A stretch of 64,000 nt of DNA from Flavobacteriales bacterium UBA4422. GTDB lineage: Bacteria; Bacteroidota; Bacteroidia; Flavobacteriales_G; Salibacteraceae. The DNA lies in contig DGQE01000031.1 in NCBI GenBank assembly GCA_002389645.1, positions 134,574 to 198,573 of the forward strand, written 5' to 3'. The notes beneath the pieces are model-generated. The model did not search any database. It was not told the DNA's origin and was given only the letters and a program-made list of their open reading frames with translations. Position numbers and translations under genes: made by a program. Position 1 is the first letter of the stretch. Each line of letters begins with the position of its first letter. Below, in pieces: positions 1 to 8,150 of this stretch.

Positions 1-724
1 TCCAGTCATTCATGATTACCATTCCGAAAATGTAGTCTTCAGCTTCAGCGGTAGAAATACTCTCCCCAAGTTCTTTTCCTGGATAAGTAATAAATGCCAT
101 TTCCAGTTCAAAATCAAGTAGTTTACATGGACCGAAAACAGGCTGAGTAGCGTCTTTGGGCATTGTTTGTCCTTTAGGACGATGAATGGCAACACCTGAG
201 GGAATAATAGAAGAAGAACGACCGTGGTAACCCACAGGTATATGTTTCCAGTTTGGTAATAATGCATTTTCAGGGTCGCGAAACATTTTCCCTACGTTTC
301 TTGCATGATCTTCGCTAGAGTAGAAGTCTGTGTAGTCTCCAATTCGAACTGGAAGGTGCATGTCAAGTTCATTTGTTTTGAAGAGAATTTGATTCAGTTT
401 GGTGTCGTTCTTGAGCTCATTTGAATCGGTGCTGAGAAGGAATGAAATTCGTTCACGCAAAGCTCTTACTTTATCTTTTCCTAGACTTAAGAGATCATTT
501 AAATAATCATTCTCGAAATGGTGGTGAGAATACTCATTGAGGTCGATGTATCCAAAATCATAAAGAGCAGATAGGTCTACAGCATATTTACCAATCGCTA
601 CACCTACTTTTTTAATTCCACCATTGCGTGATAGAACTCCAAAGGGTAAGTTTTGAATTGGAAAATCGCTGTTTTCTGGGATGTCAACCCAGCTTTGTCT
701 TCTTGGATTATTAGATTCTAACAT
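1..724 (-). CDS. fahA: Fumarylacetoacetase, N-terminal part (cut by window edge)
   Basis: This enzyme hydrolyses fumarylacetoacetate to fumarate and acetoacetate, the last step of tyrosine and homogentisate breakdown in the cytoplasm. About 241 residues are visible; the family is usually about 420, so the C-terminal half lies left of the window. Recognisable stretches are the N-terminal SH3-like part, the PVRIGDYTDFYSS motif with its metal-ligand Asp, the HARNVGKMFR and VGYHGRSSS segments, and FGMVIMNDW at the cut edge. The ATG at 724 gives the usual start (MLESNNPRRQSW). It lies 11 bases behind glyA on the same strand and is probably co-transcribed with it. Identification rests on family motifs recalled from memory. 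Confidence 0.93.
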   Translation of the reverse strand, partial: MLESNNPRRQSWVDIPENSDFPIQNLPFGVLSRNGGIKKVGVAIGKYAVDLSALYDFGYIDLNEYSHHHFENDYLNDLLSLGKDKVRALRERISFLLSTDSNELKNDTKLNQILFKTNELDMHLPVRIGDYTDFYSSEDHARNVGKMFRDPENALLPNWKHIPVGYHGRSSSIIPSGVAIHRPKGQTMPKDATQPVFGPCKLLDFELEMAFITYPGKELGESISTAEAEDYIFGMVIMNDW

Positions 725-735
725 GTGATTTTTGT

Positions 736-2010
736 TTATGACGCAAATAATGGGTACTTGCTCATTTCTGCGTTTATTTCAGATTTTACTTGTTCAATGA
801 TTGAGTCATCTCCTTTGCTCATGATTACACGATCGATAAGGTTTACTACCCAAGGGATTTGTTTTTCCGTAATTCCCCTTGTAGTAATAGCAGCAGTTCC
901 CACGCGAATTCCAGATGTTACAAATGGTGATTTATCATCAAATGGCACCATGTTTTTATTTACAGTGATATCAGCGGCAACAAGCGCAGCTTCGGCTTCT
1001 TTACCTGTAATATCCTTATTGCGAAGGTCAATTAGCATCATGTGATTATCTGTTCCTCCAGAAATTACTTTGTAATCTTTTTTGACTAATTCATCAGCCA
1101 TTACGCTTGCATTTTTAATTACTTGCAAGCAATAAGTCATGTATTCATCAGTCAACGCTTCGCCAAATGCAACTGCTTTGGAAGCAATAACATGCTCTAA
1201 CGGTCCACCTTGAGTTCCTGGAAATACACCACTATCTAAAATAGAGCTCATCATTCTTGTTGCTCCTTTTGGTGTTTTTAGTCCCCATGGGTTTTCGAAA
1301 TCTTTGCCCATCATGATCATTCCACCTCTTGGTCCACGTAGTGTTTTATGTGTGGTGGTTGTCACAATATGACAATGCGGCATCGGATCGTTTAAAATTC
1401 CTTTGGCAATAAGTCCTGAAGGGTGAGAAATGTCGGCTAACAATAAGGCACCTACCTGATCAGCAATTTTTCTAAACCTTTCATAATCCCAATCTCTACT
1501 GTATGCTGATGCTCCGCATATGATCATTTTAGGTTTTACTTCTTTAGCCTTAGCCTCTAATTTATCGTAATCTATTCTTCCCGTAGATTCTTCTACACCG
1601 TAAAAATTACTTTGATAGAGCTTTCCACTGAAATTTACAGGACTTCCATGAGTTAAGTGGCCACCGTGTGATAGATCAAAACCTAAGATTGCATCTCCTT
1701 TATTTAGACACGCTAGCATCACTGCTGCATTGGCCTGTGCTCCGCTATGAGGTTGGACATTAGCATATTCAGCACCGAAAAGCGCTTTCGCACGATCAAT
1801 TGCAATTTGCTCGGTTTGATCTACAATTTCACATCCACCATAATATCTTTTTCCTGGATATCCCTCAGCATATTTATTGGTCATAACAGAGCCCATGGCT
1901 TCCATCACTTGATCGCTCACGAAGTTTTCTGAGGCGATTAATTCAATTCCATGCTCTTGTCTTTCTCTTTCTTGGTCAATCAGATCAAATACCAGCTCAT
2001 CACGTTTCAT
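736..2010 (-). CDS. glyA: Serine hydroxymethyltransferase
   Basis: A PLP enzyme that interconverts serine and glycine while charging tetrahydrofolate with a one-carbon unit. Its 424 residues are full length. The PLP-binding lysine is K222 in TTTTHKTLRGPRGG, preceded by the invariant threonine run; YPGKRYYGGC (about residues 51-60) and QPHSGAQAN (86-94) are family signatures. It is the first gene of a minus-strand unit with the fumarylacetoacetase gene. A TACATTTG box sits about 47 bases upstream of the ATG and is the likely promoter. It supplies methylene-THF, linking it to folD at 15.8 kb and purine synthesis. Confidence 0.98.
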   Translation of the reverse strand: MKRDELVFDLIDQERERQEHGIELIASENFVSDQVMEAMGSVMTNKYAEGYPGKRYYGGCEIVDQTEQIAIDRAKALFGAEYANVQPHSGAQANAAVMLACLNKGDAILGFDLSHGGHLTHGSPVNFSGKLYQSNFYGVEESTGRIDYDKLEAKAKEVKPKMIICGASAYSRDWDYERFRKIADQVGALLLADISHPSGLIAKGILNDPMPHCHIVTTTTHKTLRGPRGGMIMMGKDFENPWGLKTPKGATRMMSSILDSGVFPGTQGGPLEHVIASKAVAFGEALTDEYMTYCLQVIKNASVMADELVKKDYKVISGGTDNHMMLIDLRNKDITGKEAEAALVAADITVNKNMVPFDDKSPFVTSGIRVGTAAITTRGITEKQIPWVVNLIDRVIMSKGDDSIIEQVKSEINAEMSKYPLFAS

Positions 2011-2056
2011 AAAATGTATTTTTATGCATTAAACAATCCTAGTTTTTAGGACTAAA

Positions 2057-2064
2057 CAAATGTA
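2057..2064 (-). promoter_or_regulatory. Bacteroidota -7 box for glyA
   Basis: Read on the minus strand these bases are TACATTTG, an exact match to the TAnnTTTG -7 element of Bacteroidota vegetative promoters. No TTG -33 element lies at the usual 19-21 base spacing. The predicted transcript would start near 2052 and have a leader of about 40 bases. Confidence 0.5.
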
Positions 2065-2068
2065 GTCA

Positions 2069-2665
2069 TTGCCCGTGCAAAATAGCAGTTCTTATAGACT
2101 TCCACCTGCCATTCTTTGGATAATTATTCTTGGGTTTTCCCTTCATTTTTTTTCCGTTTTAGGTTATCAATTTGGAAATGAAGTGCTACCGAAAAAGTTG
2201 AATGTAATTATCGATCGTTATTCGGTGCCGTGGTTTTATCAGAATTACTACATGTTTGCTCCTGATCCGACATATCATATCAACTCATTTATATATCGTG
2301 TGGAAACAGATTCTGGATGGTCTGATTGGCAAGAACCAGGTCTTGAAGAATTGAATCGGCATTGGCAGAATCGGTTTGGAAACTCTTCAGACATGTATGA
2401 TATGTTTTATGGACTTTCGAATGCACTATTTGACGGAATAATATTTGTCAATTTTATTGATAACCCGACAGATGAAAACTGGTTTTCTCTGCCTGCTCAC
2501 AATGCTGCGGAACGTTACATAAAGAAAAATTCGACTTATGCCGATGCAGAGATTTTGTCGTTTCAAGTCGGAGTAAAGACTGAGCATCACTTTTTTGATA
2601 ACGAGCTTCATATCCAGAAGAAAGAGGTTTTTCAGAAATATCCTATTAAAACTATTCAAAGATGA
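2069..2665 (+). CDS. Membrane-anchored protein, DUF5819-like, partner of HTTM protein
   Basis: A 198-residue protein of unknown function. One hydrophobic segment (about residues 13-33) is followed by a soluble region containing WFYQNYYMFAPDP, which resembles the FAPDP motif of DUF5819 proteins, often found beside HTTM proteins. No ATG fits the start; TTG at 2069 and GTG at 2075 are both possible. Its stop overlaps the next gene by four bases (ATGA), so the two are translationally coupled and probably act together in the membrane. The DUF assignment is from memory of the motif and is uncertain; that this is a real gene is fairly sure, from length and coupling. Confidence 0.7.
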   Translation: MPVQNSSSYRLPPAILWIIILGFSLHFFSVLGYQFGNEVLPKKLNVIIDRYSVPWFYQNYYMFAPDPTYHINSFIYRVETDSGWSDWQEPGLEELNRHWQNRFGNSSDMYDMFYGLSNALFDGIIFVNFIDNPTDENWFSLPAHNAAERYIKKNSTYADAEILSFQVGVKTEHHFFDNELHIQKKEVFQKYPIKTIQR

Positions 2666-3552
2666 CTTGGGTTAATAGGACTTTCAATACATGGCAAAAC
2701 TCATTGACTATTGCAAGTGCGTCAGATCTCTTCATCAAGATTGTGTATTTGGTTTTGATTTGGAGTACAGTTAAGCTACTGTTTATTGGCAACGTGGTCT
2801 GGGGAGATGATTATTTCATATTGCTCAGTGATCCGTTTACAGGGCCAGATAGATTTGCCATGCTTTTGAATATACCGGAAGTGCGCAGTTATTATTTGCT
2901 TTTTGCTCTGCCGTTCTTAGGATTGATAGTTGCTGGTTTATTTGGCTTTCACAATGTTTTGACGAGGTCTGTCGTCTGGTTCTTGTTCATCAATCTGCAT
3001 TTCGGAAATGGCTCTGTAAGCACTGGAGGTCATCACCTAATACAGCAATTACTTTTCTTCCATATTTTCTTGTTTCAAGTAAACGATAAAAAAAGTAGCT
3101 ATTTATCTTCTTTGGGCCGTTTCATTCACCATTTGGCTCATTATTCAATTTGGTTGCAGATTGCCATTCTATATTTGGTATCAGGTGTATGGAAACTAAA
3201 AGGAGATCTTTGGTTGGATGGAAGTGCCATGTTTTTAACCCTCTCATTTAAAGAATTCGGATTTCCTTGGCTAGCCAATACTATAAATGAAAACACCTTT
3301 TTTCTGCAGCTGCTTACTTGGGCAGTATTAGCTTATCAGGTGCTTTTTATTGTTTTAGTTTGGATCAAACCAATACGAAAATGGGTGTTACTTTTTGGAG
3401 CAATATTCCATATTTCCATCATCTTTTTGATAGGGATAACCGATTTCGGATTATTTATGATCGCTAGTTATAGCATATTCATAAACAATGATTTAGCTGA
3501 TGATATTCTGAGAAAATTAAACCCCAAGAGAGTTATAGGCGTTTCAGCTTAA
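2662..3552 (+). CDS. HTTM-domain membrane protein (vitamin K carboxylase-like family)
   Basis: A 296-residue integral membrane protein with roughly seven hydrophobic segments. WKLKGDLWLDGSAMFLTLSF (about residues 172-191) matches the W-x-K-x...W-x-x-G-x-A pattern of the HTTM domain, a bacterial relative of vitamin K-dependent gamma-carboxylase. The biochemical role in bacteria is mostly unknown, so none is assigned. It overlaps the upstream DUF5819-like gene by four bases and its last nine bases overlap the 3' end of dapB on the other strand. The unit sits between two minus-strand housekeeping groups, as a later insertion would, but its base use looks like its neighbours'. Confidence 0.78.
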   Translation: MTWVNRTFNTWQNSLTIASASDLFIKIVYLVLIWSTVKLLFIGNVVWGDDYFILLSDPFTGPDRFAMLLNIPEVRSYYLLFALPFLGLIVAGLFGFHNVLTRSVVWFLFINLHFGNGSVSTGGHHLIQQLLFFHIFLFQVNDKKSSYLSSLGRFIHHLAHYSIWLQIAILYLVSGVWKLKGDLWLDGSAMFLTLSFKEFGFPWLANTINENTFFLQLLTWAVLAYQVLFIVLVWIKPIRKWVLLFGAIFHISIIFLIGITDFGLFMIASYSIFINNDLADDILRKLNPKRVIGVSA

Positions 3553-4257
3553 CATGTCGTCCATTGTGAAAAACCCTTTCTGTCCTTCTAGGAACTCAGC
3601 AGCCAATATTGATCCTAATGCAAAGCCATTACGAGATTTTGCCTCGTGCTTTATTTCGATGGTGTCAATATTACTTTCATAGGTAACAATATGGGTCCCT
3701 TTAGCTGATCCTTCTCTAAGTGCTTCTATTGCTATTTCATCAACATCAGGATTGTCTTCAGACAATTTCCAACCCTTTAAATCGGGAATGGCTTTGTTGA
3801 TTTGCTCAGCAGTTATTATTGCAGTTCCGCTGGGCTTATCTAATTTCTCGGTATGATGAATTTCTTTAATAGAAACAACATAATCTTCATGGTTATTCAT
3901 GATTTCGGCTAACCGCTTGTTGACTTGCCAAAATAGATTCATTCCAATGCTAAAGTTGGATGCGTAGAAAAGAGAACCCTTGTATTTATCTTGCCATCGC
4001 TCAACTTTTTCAAGGTGGTCATGCCAGCCCGTTGTGCCCGTAACCAAGGAGAACCCATTCTCCATGCAATACTTGATATTTTCTAAAGCAGAGGCAGGGT
4101 TTGTAAATTCAATACAAACATCTGCTTCATTCAAATCACTCCATTCTTCATCCGTTGAAGAGGAGGTAAGGCGAGCAACAACTTCATGTCCTCTTTCAAC
4201 TGCTATTCCTTCAATGGTTTTACCCATCTTTCCGTAGCCAATGATTCCAATTTTCAT
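3544..4257 (-). CDS. dapB: 4-hydroxy-tetrahydrodipicolinate reductase
   Basis: Reduces 4-hydroxy-tetrahydrodipicolinate with NAD(P)H in the diaminopimelate/lysine pathway, supplying peptidoglycan precursors. The 237-residue length is normal for Bacteroidota, shorter than the E. coli enzyme. Visible are the Rossmann motif GIIGYGKMG (4-12), FTNP (51-54), the catalytic pair H134-H135 in KEIHHTEKLDKPSGTA, and the K141-P-S-G-T substrate-binding stretch. It is the last gene of the parA-parB-DUF5683-dapB unit, 34 bases behind DUF5683, and ends convergently against the HTTM gene with a nine-base overlap. Confidence 0.97.
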   Translation of the reverse strand: MKIGIIGYGKMGKTIEGIAVERGHEVVARLTSSSTDEEWSDLNEADVCIEFTNPASALENIKYCMENGFSLVTGTTGWHDHLEKVERWQDKYKGSLFYASNFSIGMNLFWQVNKRLAEIMNNHEDYVVSIKEIHHTEKLDKPSGTAIITAEQINKAIPDLKGWKLSEDNPDVDEIAIEALREGSAKGTHIVTYESNIDTIEIKHEAKSRNGFALGSILAAEFLEGQKGFFTMDDMLS

Positions 4258-4291
4258 TGCTTATTAGGTTGTAATCTTGTTTTTGGTTTTG

Positions 4292-4903
4292 CTAAAATGT
4301 GAAATTTAAAGATAGGCCCTGCACAAATTGCTGATTTCTTGTCATTTGCAAAGAAGGTTGCCAATTCATAGATAGATCTTCGCTCACATCGAAATAGAAC
4401 AAATGCGCATCTACTGTAGCATCAACAATTTGAAGGCCATATAGTAATGCAAACCCTATCATTGAGTATTCCATAAATTGCTGATTTTGATCAGCAGCGG
4501 TGCGCAATTGCGAGGTGGAAACACCTTCTAACGCGTATACAGAGGGGGCGTTTGCTTCATCTAAGTCATTCAAGTAAGCATCCTTGTATTCAAGATACCA
4601 AAACCTATTATTGAAATAGAAAAATCCTACAGTTGCGAGTCCGCCATAAACTATAGGTAACTTCCAATATTTGTGATTATATATCTGTCCAGCTCCCGGG
4701 CAAATGGCAGAAAGGATAGCCGCACGTTTCGGGCTTCGTTTGTGTGTTTTTAAAGTTGGGCTTAAACTATCGGCTTGAGTATTTAGCAAAGTATCAGGTG
4801 AAAGCTTATGCGGAGGCTTAGATTTTATGGAATCCTGCTGAGCATTAACATTACCACCTATGAGCAGAAAGGTGAGAATTAAGTATGAAAGAGCCTTAGC
4901 CAT
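4292..4903 (-). CDS. DUF5683-family membrane protein
   Basis: A 203-residue protein with an N-terminal signal sequence (about residues 1-21, ending VNA-QQ), a proline-rich linker, and a KRAAILSAICPGAGQIYN stretch (about 57-74) typical of DUF5683 and related TM2-like domains. One or two membrane helices follow (IVYGGLATVGFFYF; YSMIGFALLYGLQIVDATVDA). The function is unknown. The order parA-parB-DUF5683-dapB recurs in Bacteroidota genomes, which supports the call and may hint at a link to the envelope or division. It is 42 bases behind parB. Confidence 0.82.
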   Translation of the reverse strand: MAKALSYLILTFLLIGGNVNAQQDSIKSKPPHKLSPDTLLNTQADSLSPTLKTHKRSPKRAAILSAICPGAGQIYNHKYWKLPIVYGGLATVGFFYFNNRFWYLEYKDAYLNDLDEANAPSVYALEGVSTSQLRTAADQNQQFMEYSMIGFALLYGLQIVDATVDAHLFYFDVSEDLSMNWQPSLQMTRNQQFVQGLSLNFTF

Positions 4904-4945
4904 TTACCGGTGCAAAATAACGGCAATAAAACAGCATTTATCTTA

Positions 4946-5854
4946 TTAATAAGAATAATTCTGATTTGGAGCTTGTAAGAGCTGAATGATTCTATTTAAG
5001 TCATGTTCATTAACGAAGTCAATCACGATCTTACCGTTTCCATTTGGTAGAAACTTCATGTCAACTTTGGCATTTAATGTCTGACTTATACCATACTTGG
5101 CATCGCGGTAGTAATCTTTTTTCTGTTCAGCTTCAGTGCTGTTCGCTTTTGGTTTTTTAGCCTTTCGAGCTAAATTCTCCACGTCTCTAACAGACAAAAC
5201 TTCGTTGATGATACGTTCAAAAATATCAAGCTGTTCAGCAGGATCTTCAACACTAATAAGAGCTCTAGCATGTCCCATAGTGATGGTTCCCTTTGAAAGT
5301 GCCATTTGAATTTCGGCAGGCAGCTTCAATAAACGAAGGAAGTTAGTAATGTTTGATCGGCTCTTACTTATCTTATCGCTTAACCCTTCATGAGTTAAGT
5401 CACACTCATCAATCAGTCTTTTGTAGCTGATGGCTACTTCAATAGGGTTGAGGTCTTCGCGTTGGATGTTTTCTACCAAAGCAAGTTCTAGCATTGCTTG
5501 ATCGTTGGCAACTCTTATGTACGCTGGTATCGATTCAAGACCTGCTAATTGGGAAGCTCTGAATCTTCTCTCTCCGCTGATGAGTTGATAAGAGTCATTG
5601 CCCATTTTACGCACTGTGACAGGTTGGATAACACCATGCTGCCTTATGCTTTCCGCAAGCTCTTCTAAAGCATTGCTCTCAAACCGCGAACGAGGCTGAA
5701 ATGGATTGGCCTCAATCTGAAGCACGCTTATTTCTGCTATACTTCCTAGAGTTGCTTCGGAAGATCGACCTGCAGAGTGAGTAATATCTGTTTCTGCATT
5801 TTCAAGAAGAGCACTTAAACCGCGCCCCAAAGCATTTTTTTTAGGATTCGCCAT
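4946..5854 (-). CDS. parB: Chromosome-partitioning protein ParB
   Basis: A DNA-binding CTPase-family protein that loads on parS sites near the origin and works with ParA in chromosome segregation. Its 302 residues begin with the typical KKNALGRGLSALL. The ParB/Srx domain carries EANPFQPR and GERRFRASQLAG (about residues 95-106); the helix-turn-helix LTHEGLSDKISKSRSNITNF follows, and a C-terminal dimer domain ends the protein. Its start overlaps the 3' end of parA by 14 bases, a sign of translational coupling. I found no good parS palindrome in the window. Confidence 0.97.
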   Translation of the reverse strand: MANPKKNALGRGLSALLENAETDITHSAGRSSEATLGSIAEISVLQIEANPFQPRSRFESNALEELAESIRQHGVIQPVTVRKMGNDSYQLISGERRFRASQLAGLESIPAYIRVANDQAMLELALVENIQREDLNPIEVAISYKRLIDECDLTHEGLSDKISKSRSNITNFLRLLKLPAEIQMALSKGTITMGHARALISVEDPAEQLDIFERIINEVLSVRDVENLARKAKKPKANSTEAEQKKDYYRDAKYGISQTLNAKVDMKFLPNGNGKIVIDFVNEHDLNRIIQLLQAPNQNYSY

Positions 5855-6659
5855 CGTACTCCTTTACTATTTTGTCTTTTTCACTAATGCGTGTCATGTC
5901 ATTCTTTTGCAAAATCTCTCGTGCAAGATTTAAATAGTTGACAGAACCGCTAGAAGATACATCATGACTGATAATTGTTTCACCATGTGAAGGCGCTTCG
6001 CCCAATCTTGTATTTCTGTGGATTATTGTGTCAAATACCAATTGCTGGAAATGCATTTTGACTTCCTCTACAACTTGATTCGCTAGTCTCAGTCTTTGAT
6101 CGTACATGGTTAAAAGCAATCCTTCTATGCTCAGGTCTTGATTCAACCTTGACTGCACAATTTTAATTGTATTGAGCAGTTTACCCAATCCTTCCAGAGC
6201 AAAATACTCGCATTGAACGGGAACGATAACACTATCGGCAGCAGATAATGCGTTCACAGTGATCAAACCTAACGAAGGGGAGCAATCGATAATGATGAAG
6301 TCATAATCATCACGCACTTTGCTCAACGCCATGCGCATCATTCTTTCGCGATTAGGAAGGTTGATCATCTCAATTTCAGCTCCTACCAAATCAATATGAG
6401 CAGGAAGGATATCGAGGTTCGGACTCTTCGTACTTAAGATTATATCTTTTGGCTCAACCTGGTTGATGATGCATTCGTAAATGCTCGTGCGCACATTTCT
6501 AGGATCGAAACCAACACCTGAAGTTGCGTTTGCCTGTGGATCAGCGTCAACAATCAGCGTTTTTTTCTCTAAAACACCAAGAGCAGCAGCCAAGTTGATA
6601 CTTGTAGTTGTTTTGCCAACACCACCTTTTTGGTTTGCTATAGCGATTATTTTTCCCAT
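5841..6659 (-). CDS. parA: Chromosome-partitioning ATPase ParA
   Basis: A Walker-type ATPase (Soj/ParA family) that drives ParB-bound origin segregation on the nucleoid. Its 272 residues start MGKIIAIANQKGGVGKTTTS with the deviant Walker A box KGGVGKTT at 11-18, including the signature lysine K11. DADPQANAT and the Walker B region DFIIIDCSPSLG are intact. It is the first gene of the operon; the 237 bases upstream hold no clear TAnnTTTG box on this strand, so its promoter is unassigned. The absence of a long N-terminal HTH marks it as a chromosomal type rather than a plasmid ParA. Confidence 0.97.
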   Translation of the reverse strand: MGKIIAIANQKGGVGKTTTSINLAAALGVLEKKTLIVDADPQANATSGVGFDPRNVRTSIYECIINQVEPKDIILSTKSPNLDILPAHIDLVGAEIEMINLPNRERMMRMALSKVRDDYDFIIIDCSPSLGLITVNALSAADSVIVPVQCEYFALEGLGKLLNTIKIVQSRLNQDLSIEGLLLTMYDQRLRLANQVVEEVKMHFQQLVFDTIIHRNTRLGEAPSHGETIISHDVSSSGSVNYLNLAREILQKNDMTRISEKDKIVKEYDGES

Positions 6660-6896
6660 GTTAATTCTGTATTCAATGAATATTTCTGTGTGCGTAAAAG
6701 CTCATTTTGCACATATTTAAAACAGCATTTAAATTCAAAAATGAAAGCTATTGCGATAAAAAAGCAACAGCGCTGTGGTTAATGACTAATGAACACTTTC
6801 TTTGCGAGTGTCAAAAGTCTTAATAAATCTAATTAGAAAGGTATGATGGGTGTAGAGTTTATCCTGCTTTTTTGAACAAAAATCTGTGAACTAGAA

Positions 6897-7421
6897 GTGA
6901 TAACTATTATTAGTGGAACAAATCGTCCTGAGAACGTTAGTCTCAGGGTCTCAGCAGCAATAGCTGAATTGTTAACAAGCATGGAAATCGATGCGCAAGT
7001 TCTGGACCTGCAGAAATTACCTAAAGACTTCGTTTTTAGAAATGATGTGTTCGGAAATCCTGATCCAGGTTTTTCAGCGATTGTTGATCAATTTATTTCA
7101 ACGGCTGATCGTTTTGTGTTTGTAGTGCCTGAGTATAATGGAAGTTTTCCTGGAGTATGCAAAGCGTTTATTGATGCTATTTGGCCCGAACAGTTTAAAG
7201 GGAAGAAAGCAGCCTTAGTAGGGTTGTCATCAGGCAGAGCTGGTAATTTAAGAGGACTTGATCATTTGACAGGGATTCTGCACTATTTGGATATCCCAGT
7301 TATGCCAAAGCGTGTGAATATCATTCATGTAGAAAGTCAAATGAATGATGAAGGAAGGCTTGAGGATGAAAAAACTATTCAACAATTGTCTCAGCTAATG
7401 CTGAATTTTAGAGCATTTTAA
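6897..7421 (+). CDS. NAD(P)H-dependent FMN reductase family protein
   Basis: A 174-residue flavodoxin-like flavoprotein. The N-terminal IISGTNRPENVSLRVS (about 3-18) is the FMN phosphate-binding loop of the NADPH-dependent FMN reductase family, and VFVVPEYNGSFPGVCKAFID (about 74-93) is its second signature. Such enzymes reduce free FMN, quinones or azo compounds; the true substrate cannot be read from sequence. The start is GTG at 6897. It is a single-gene unit, ending at a bidirectional terminator shared with lolA. Confidence 0.88.
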   Translation: MITIISGTNRPENVSLRVSAAIAELLTSMEIDAQVLDLQKLPKDFVFRNDVFGNPDPGFSAIVDQFISTADRFVFVVPEYNGSFPGVCKAFIDAIWPEQFKGKKAALVGLSSGRAGNLRGLDHLTGILHYLDIPVMPKRVNIIHVESQMNDEGRLEDEKTIQQLSQLMLNFRAF

Positions 7422-7423
7422 AA

Positions 7424-7459
7424 CAAAAAAAGCCATCACTTAGGATGGCCTTTTTTTTA
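7424..7459. terminator. Bidirectional intrinsic terminator between flavin reductase and lolA
   Basis: GCCATC (7433-7438) pairs with GATGGC (7445-7450) across a six-base loop. A runs lie on the left and an eight-base T run on the right, so the hairpin is followed by a U tract in either direction. It lies between two convergent stop codons and can serve both genes. Confidence 0.85.
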
Positions 7460-8140
7460 ATCTCTTAGATCAATTATATCGTCTGCTAGCGATTCGTCAA
7501 ACTCGAAATCATCATCGGTAAGATTGATGTTAGCCTTGAAATTTTTAAGTCGATAGGTATAGACATTCCCATCTTTATTTAAGACAACCATACTGATTAG
7601 CTCAAGATTAGGTTTGTCGACATTCACAATTACAGTGTGGTATGGTTTACTTTTTGGATCCATTGGAAACATCTTGATCACATCTGCTTGCTTTCCATCT
7701 ATTGTCTCTTTCCCAACGTATGTGTACTTAAAACCGTTTTTGTACATATGAAATGCATTAGCTGGGTTCATCATGTTGCCGTCTTGATCGTCTTCTTCCG
7801 GAAGATCTGAAATCTGCACCTCTTTAACATCTTTGATGTAGGTCCAAACAGTTTCGCCATTGCACATAATTTGTTGTCCAGCTACGTTCAATTTGTACTT
7901 TTTCTGTCCCTTCATGCTCACTGAGCCTGATTGAGTTTCGTTTATTCCGTCTGTTTTGTTTACTAGGGTATATTCAAAGTCAGAACTGAATGATTTATAC
8001 TCTTTTGCCTTGTTGCTCAATGCGTCTAAGATTTCTTGAGCCTTTGGATCTTTCGGATTAAGATCTTCTTCAGACCGCTGCGCGATCATAGTTCCTGTAA
8101 TCAGAATTACAGCGATAAATAATGCACTAATTTGTTTCAT
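7457..8140 (-). CDS. lolA: Outer-membrane lipoprotein carrier protein LolA family
   Basis: A periplasmic chaperone that ferries lipoproteins from the inner to the outer membrane. The 227 residues begin with a signal peptide (MKQISALFIAVILITGTMIA-Q). The mature part has the LolA pattern: YKSFSSDFEYTLVN with the alternating strand, SGSVSMKGQKKYKL, and MCNGETVWTYIKDVKEVQIS (about residues 93-112). It follows ftsK by ten bases on the same strand and is surely co-transcribed with it. No LolB or LolCDE gene is in the window, which is normal for Bacteroidota, where lolA often follows ftsK. Confidence 0.92.
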   Translation of the reverse strand: MKQISALFIAVILITGTMIAQRSEEDLNPKDPKAQEILDALSNKAKEYKSFSSDFEYTLVNKTDGINETQSGSVSMKGQKKYKLNVAGQQIMCNGETVWTYIKDVKEVQISDLPEEDDQDGNMMNPANAFHMYKNGFKYTYVGKETIDGKQADVIKMFPMDPKSKPYHTVIVNVDKPNLELISMVVLNKDGNVYTYRLKNFKANINLTDDDFEFDESLADDIIDLRD

Positions 8141-8150
8141 GTTTTTCTAG

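Noticed and set aside
725..1045. A 106-codon plus-strand frame over the glyA end
   Set aside because: Lies wholly antisense to glyA, has no family features and no promoter.
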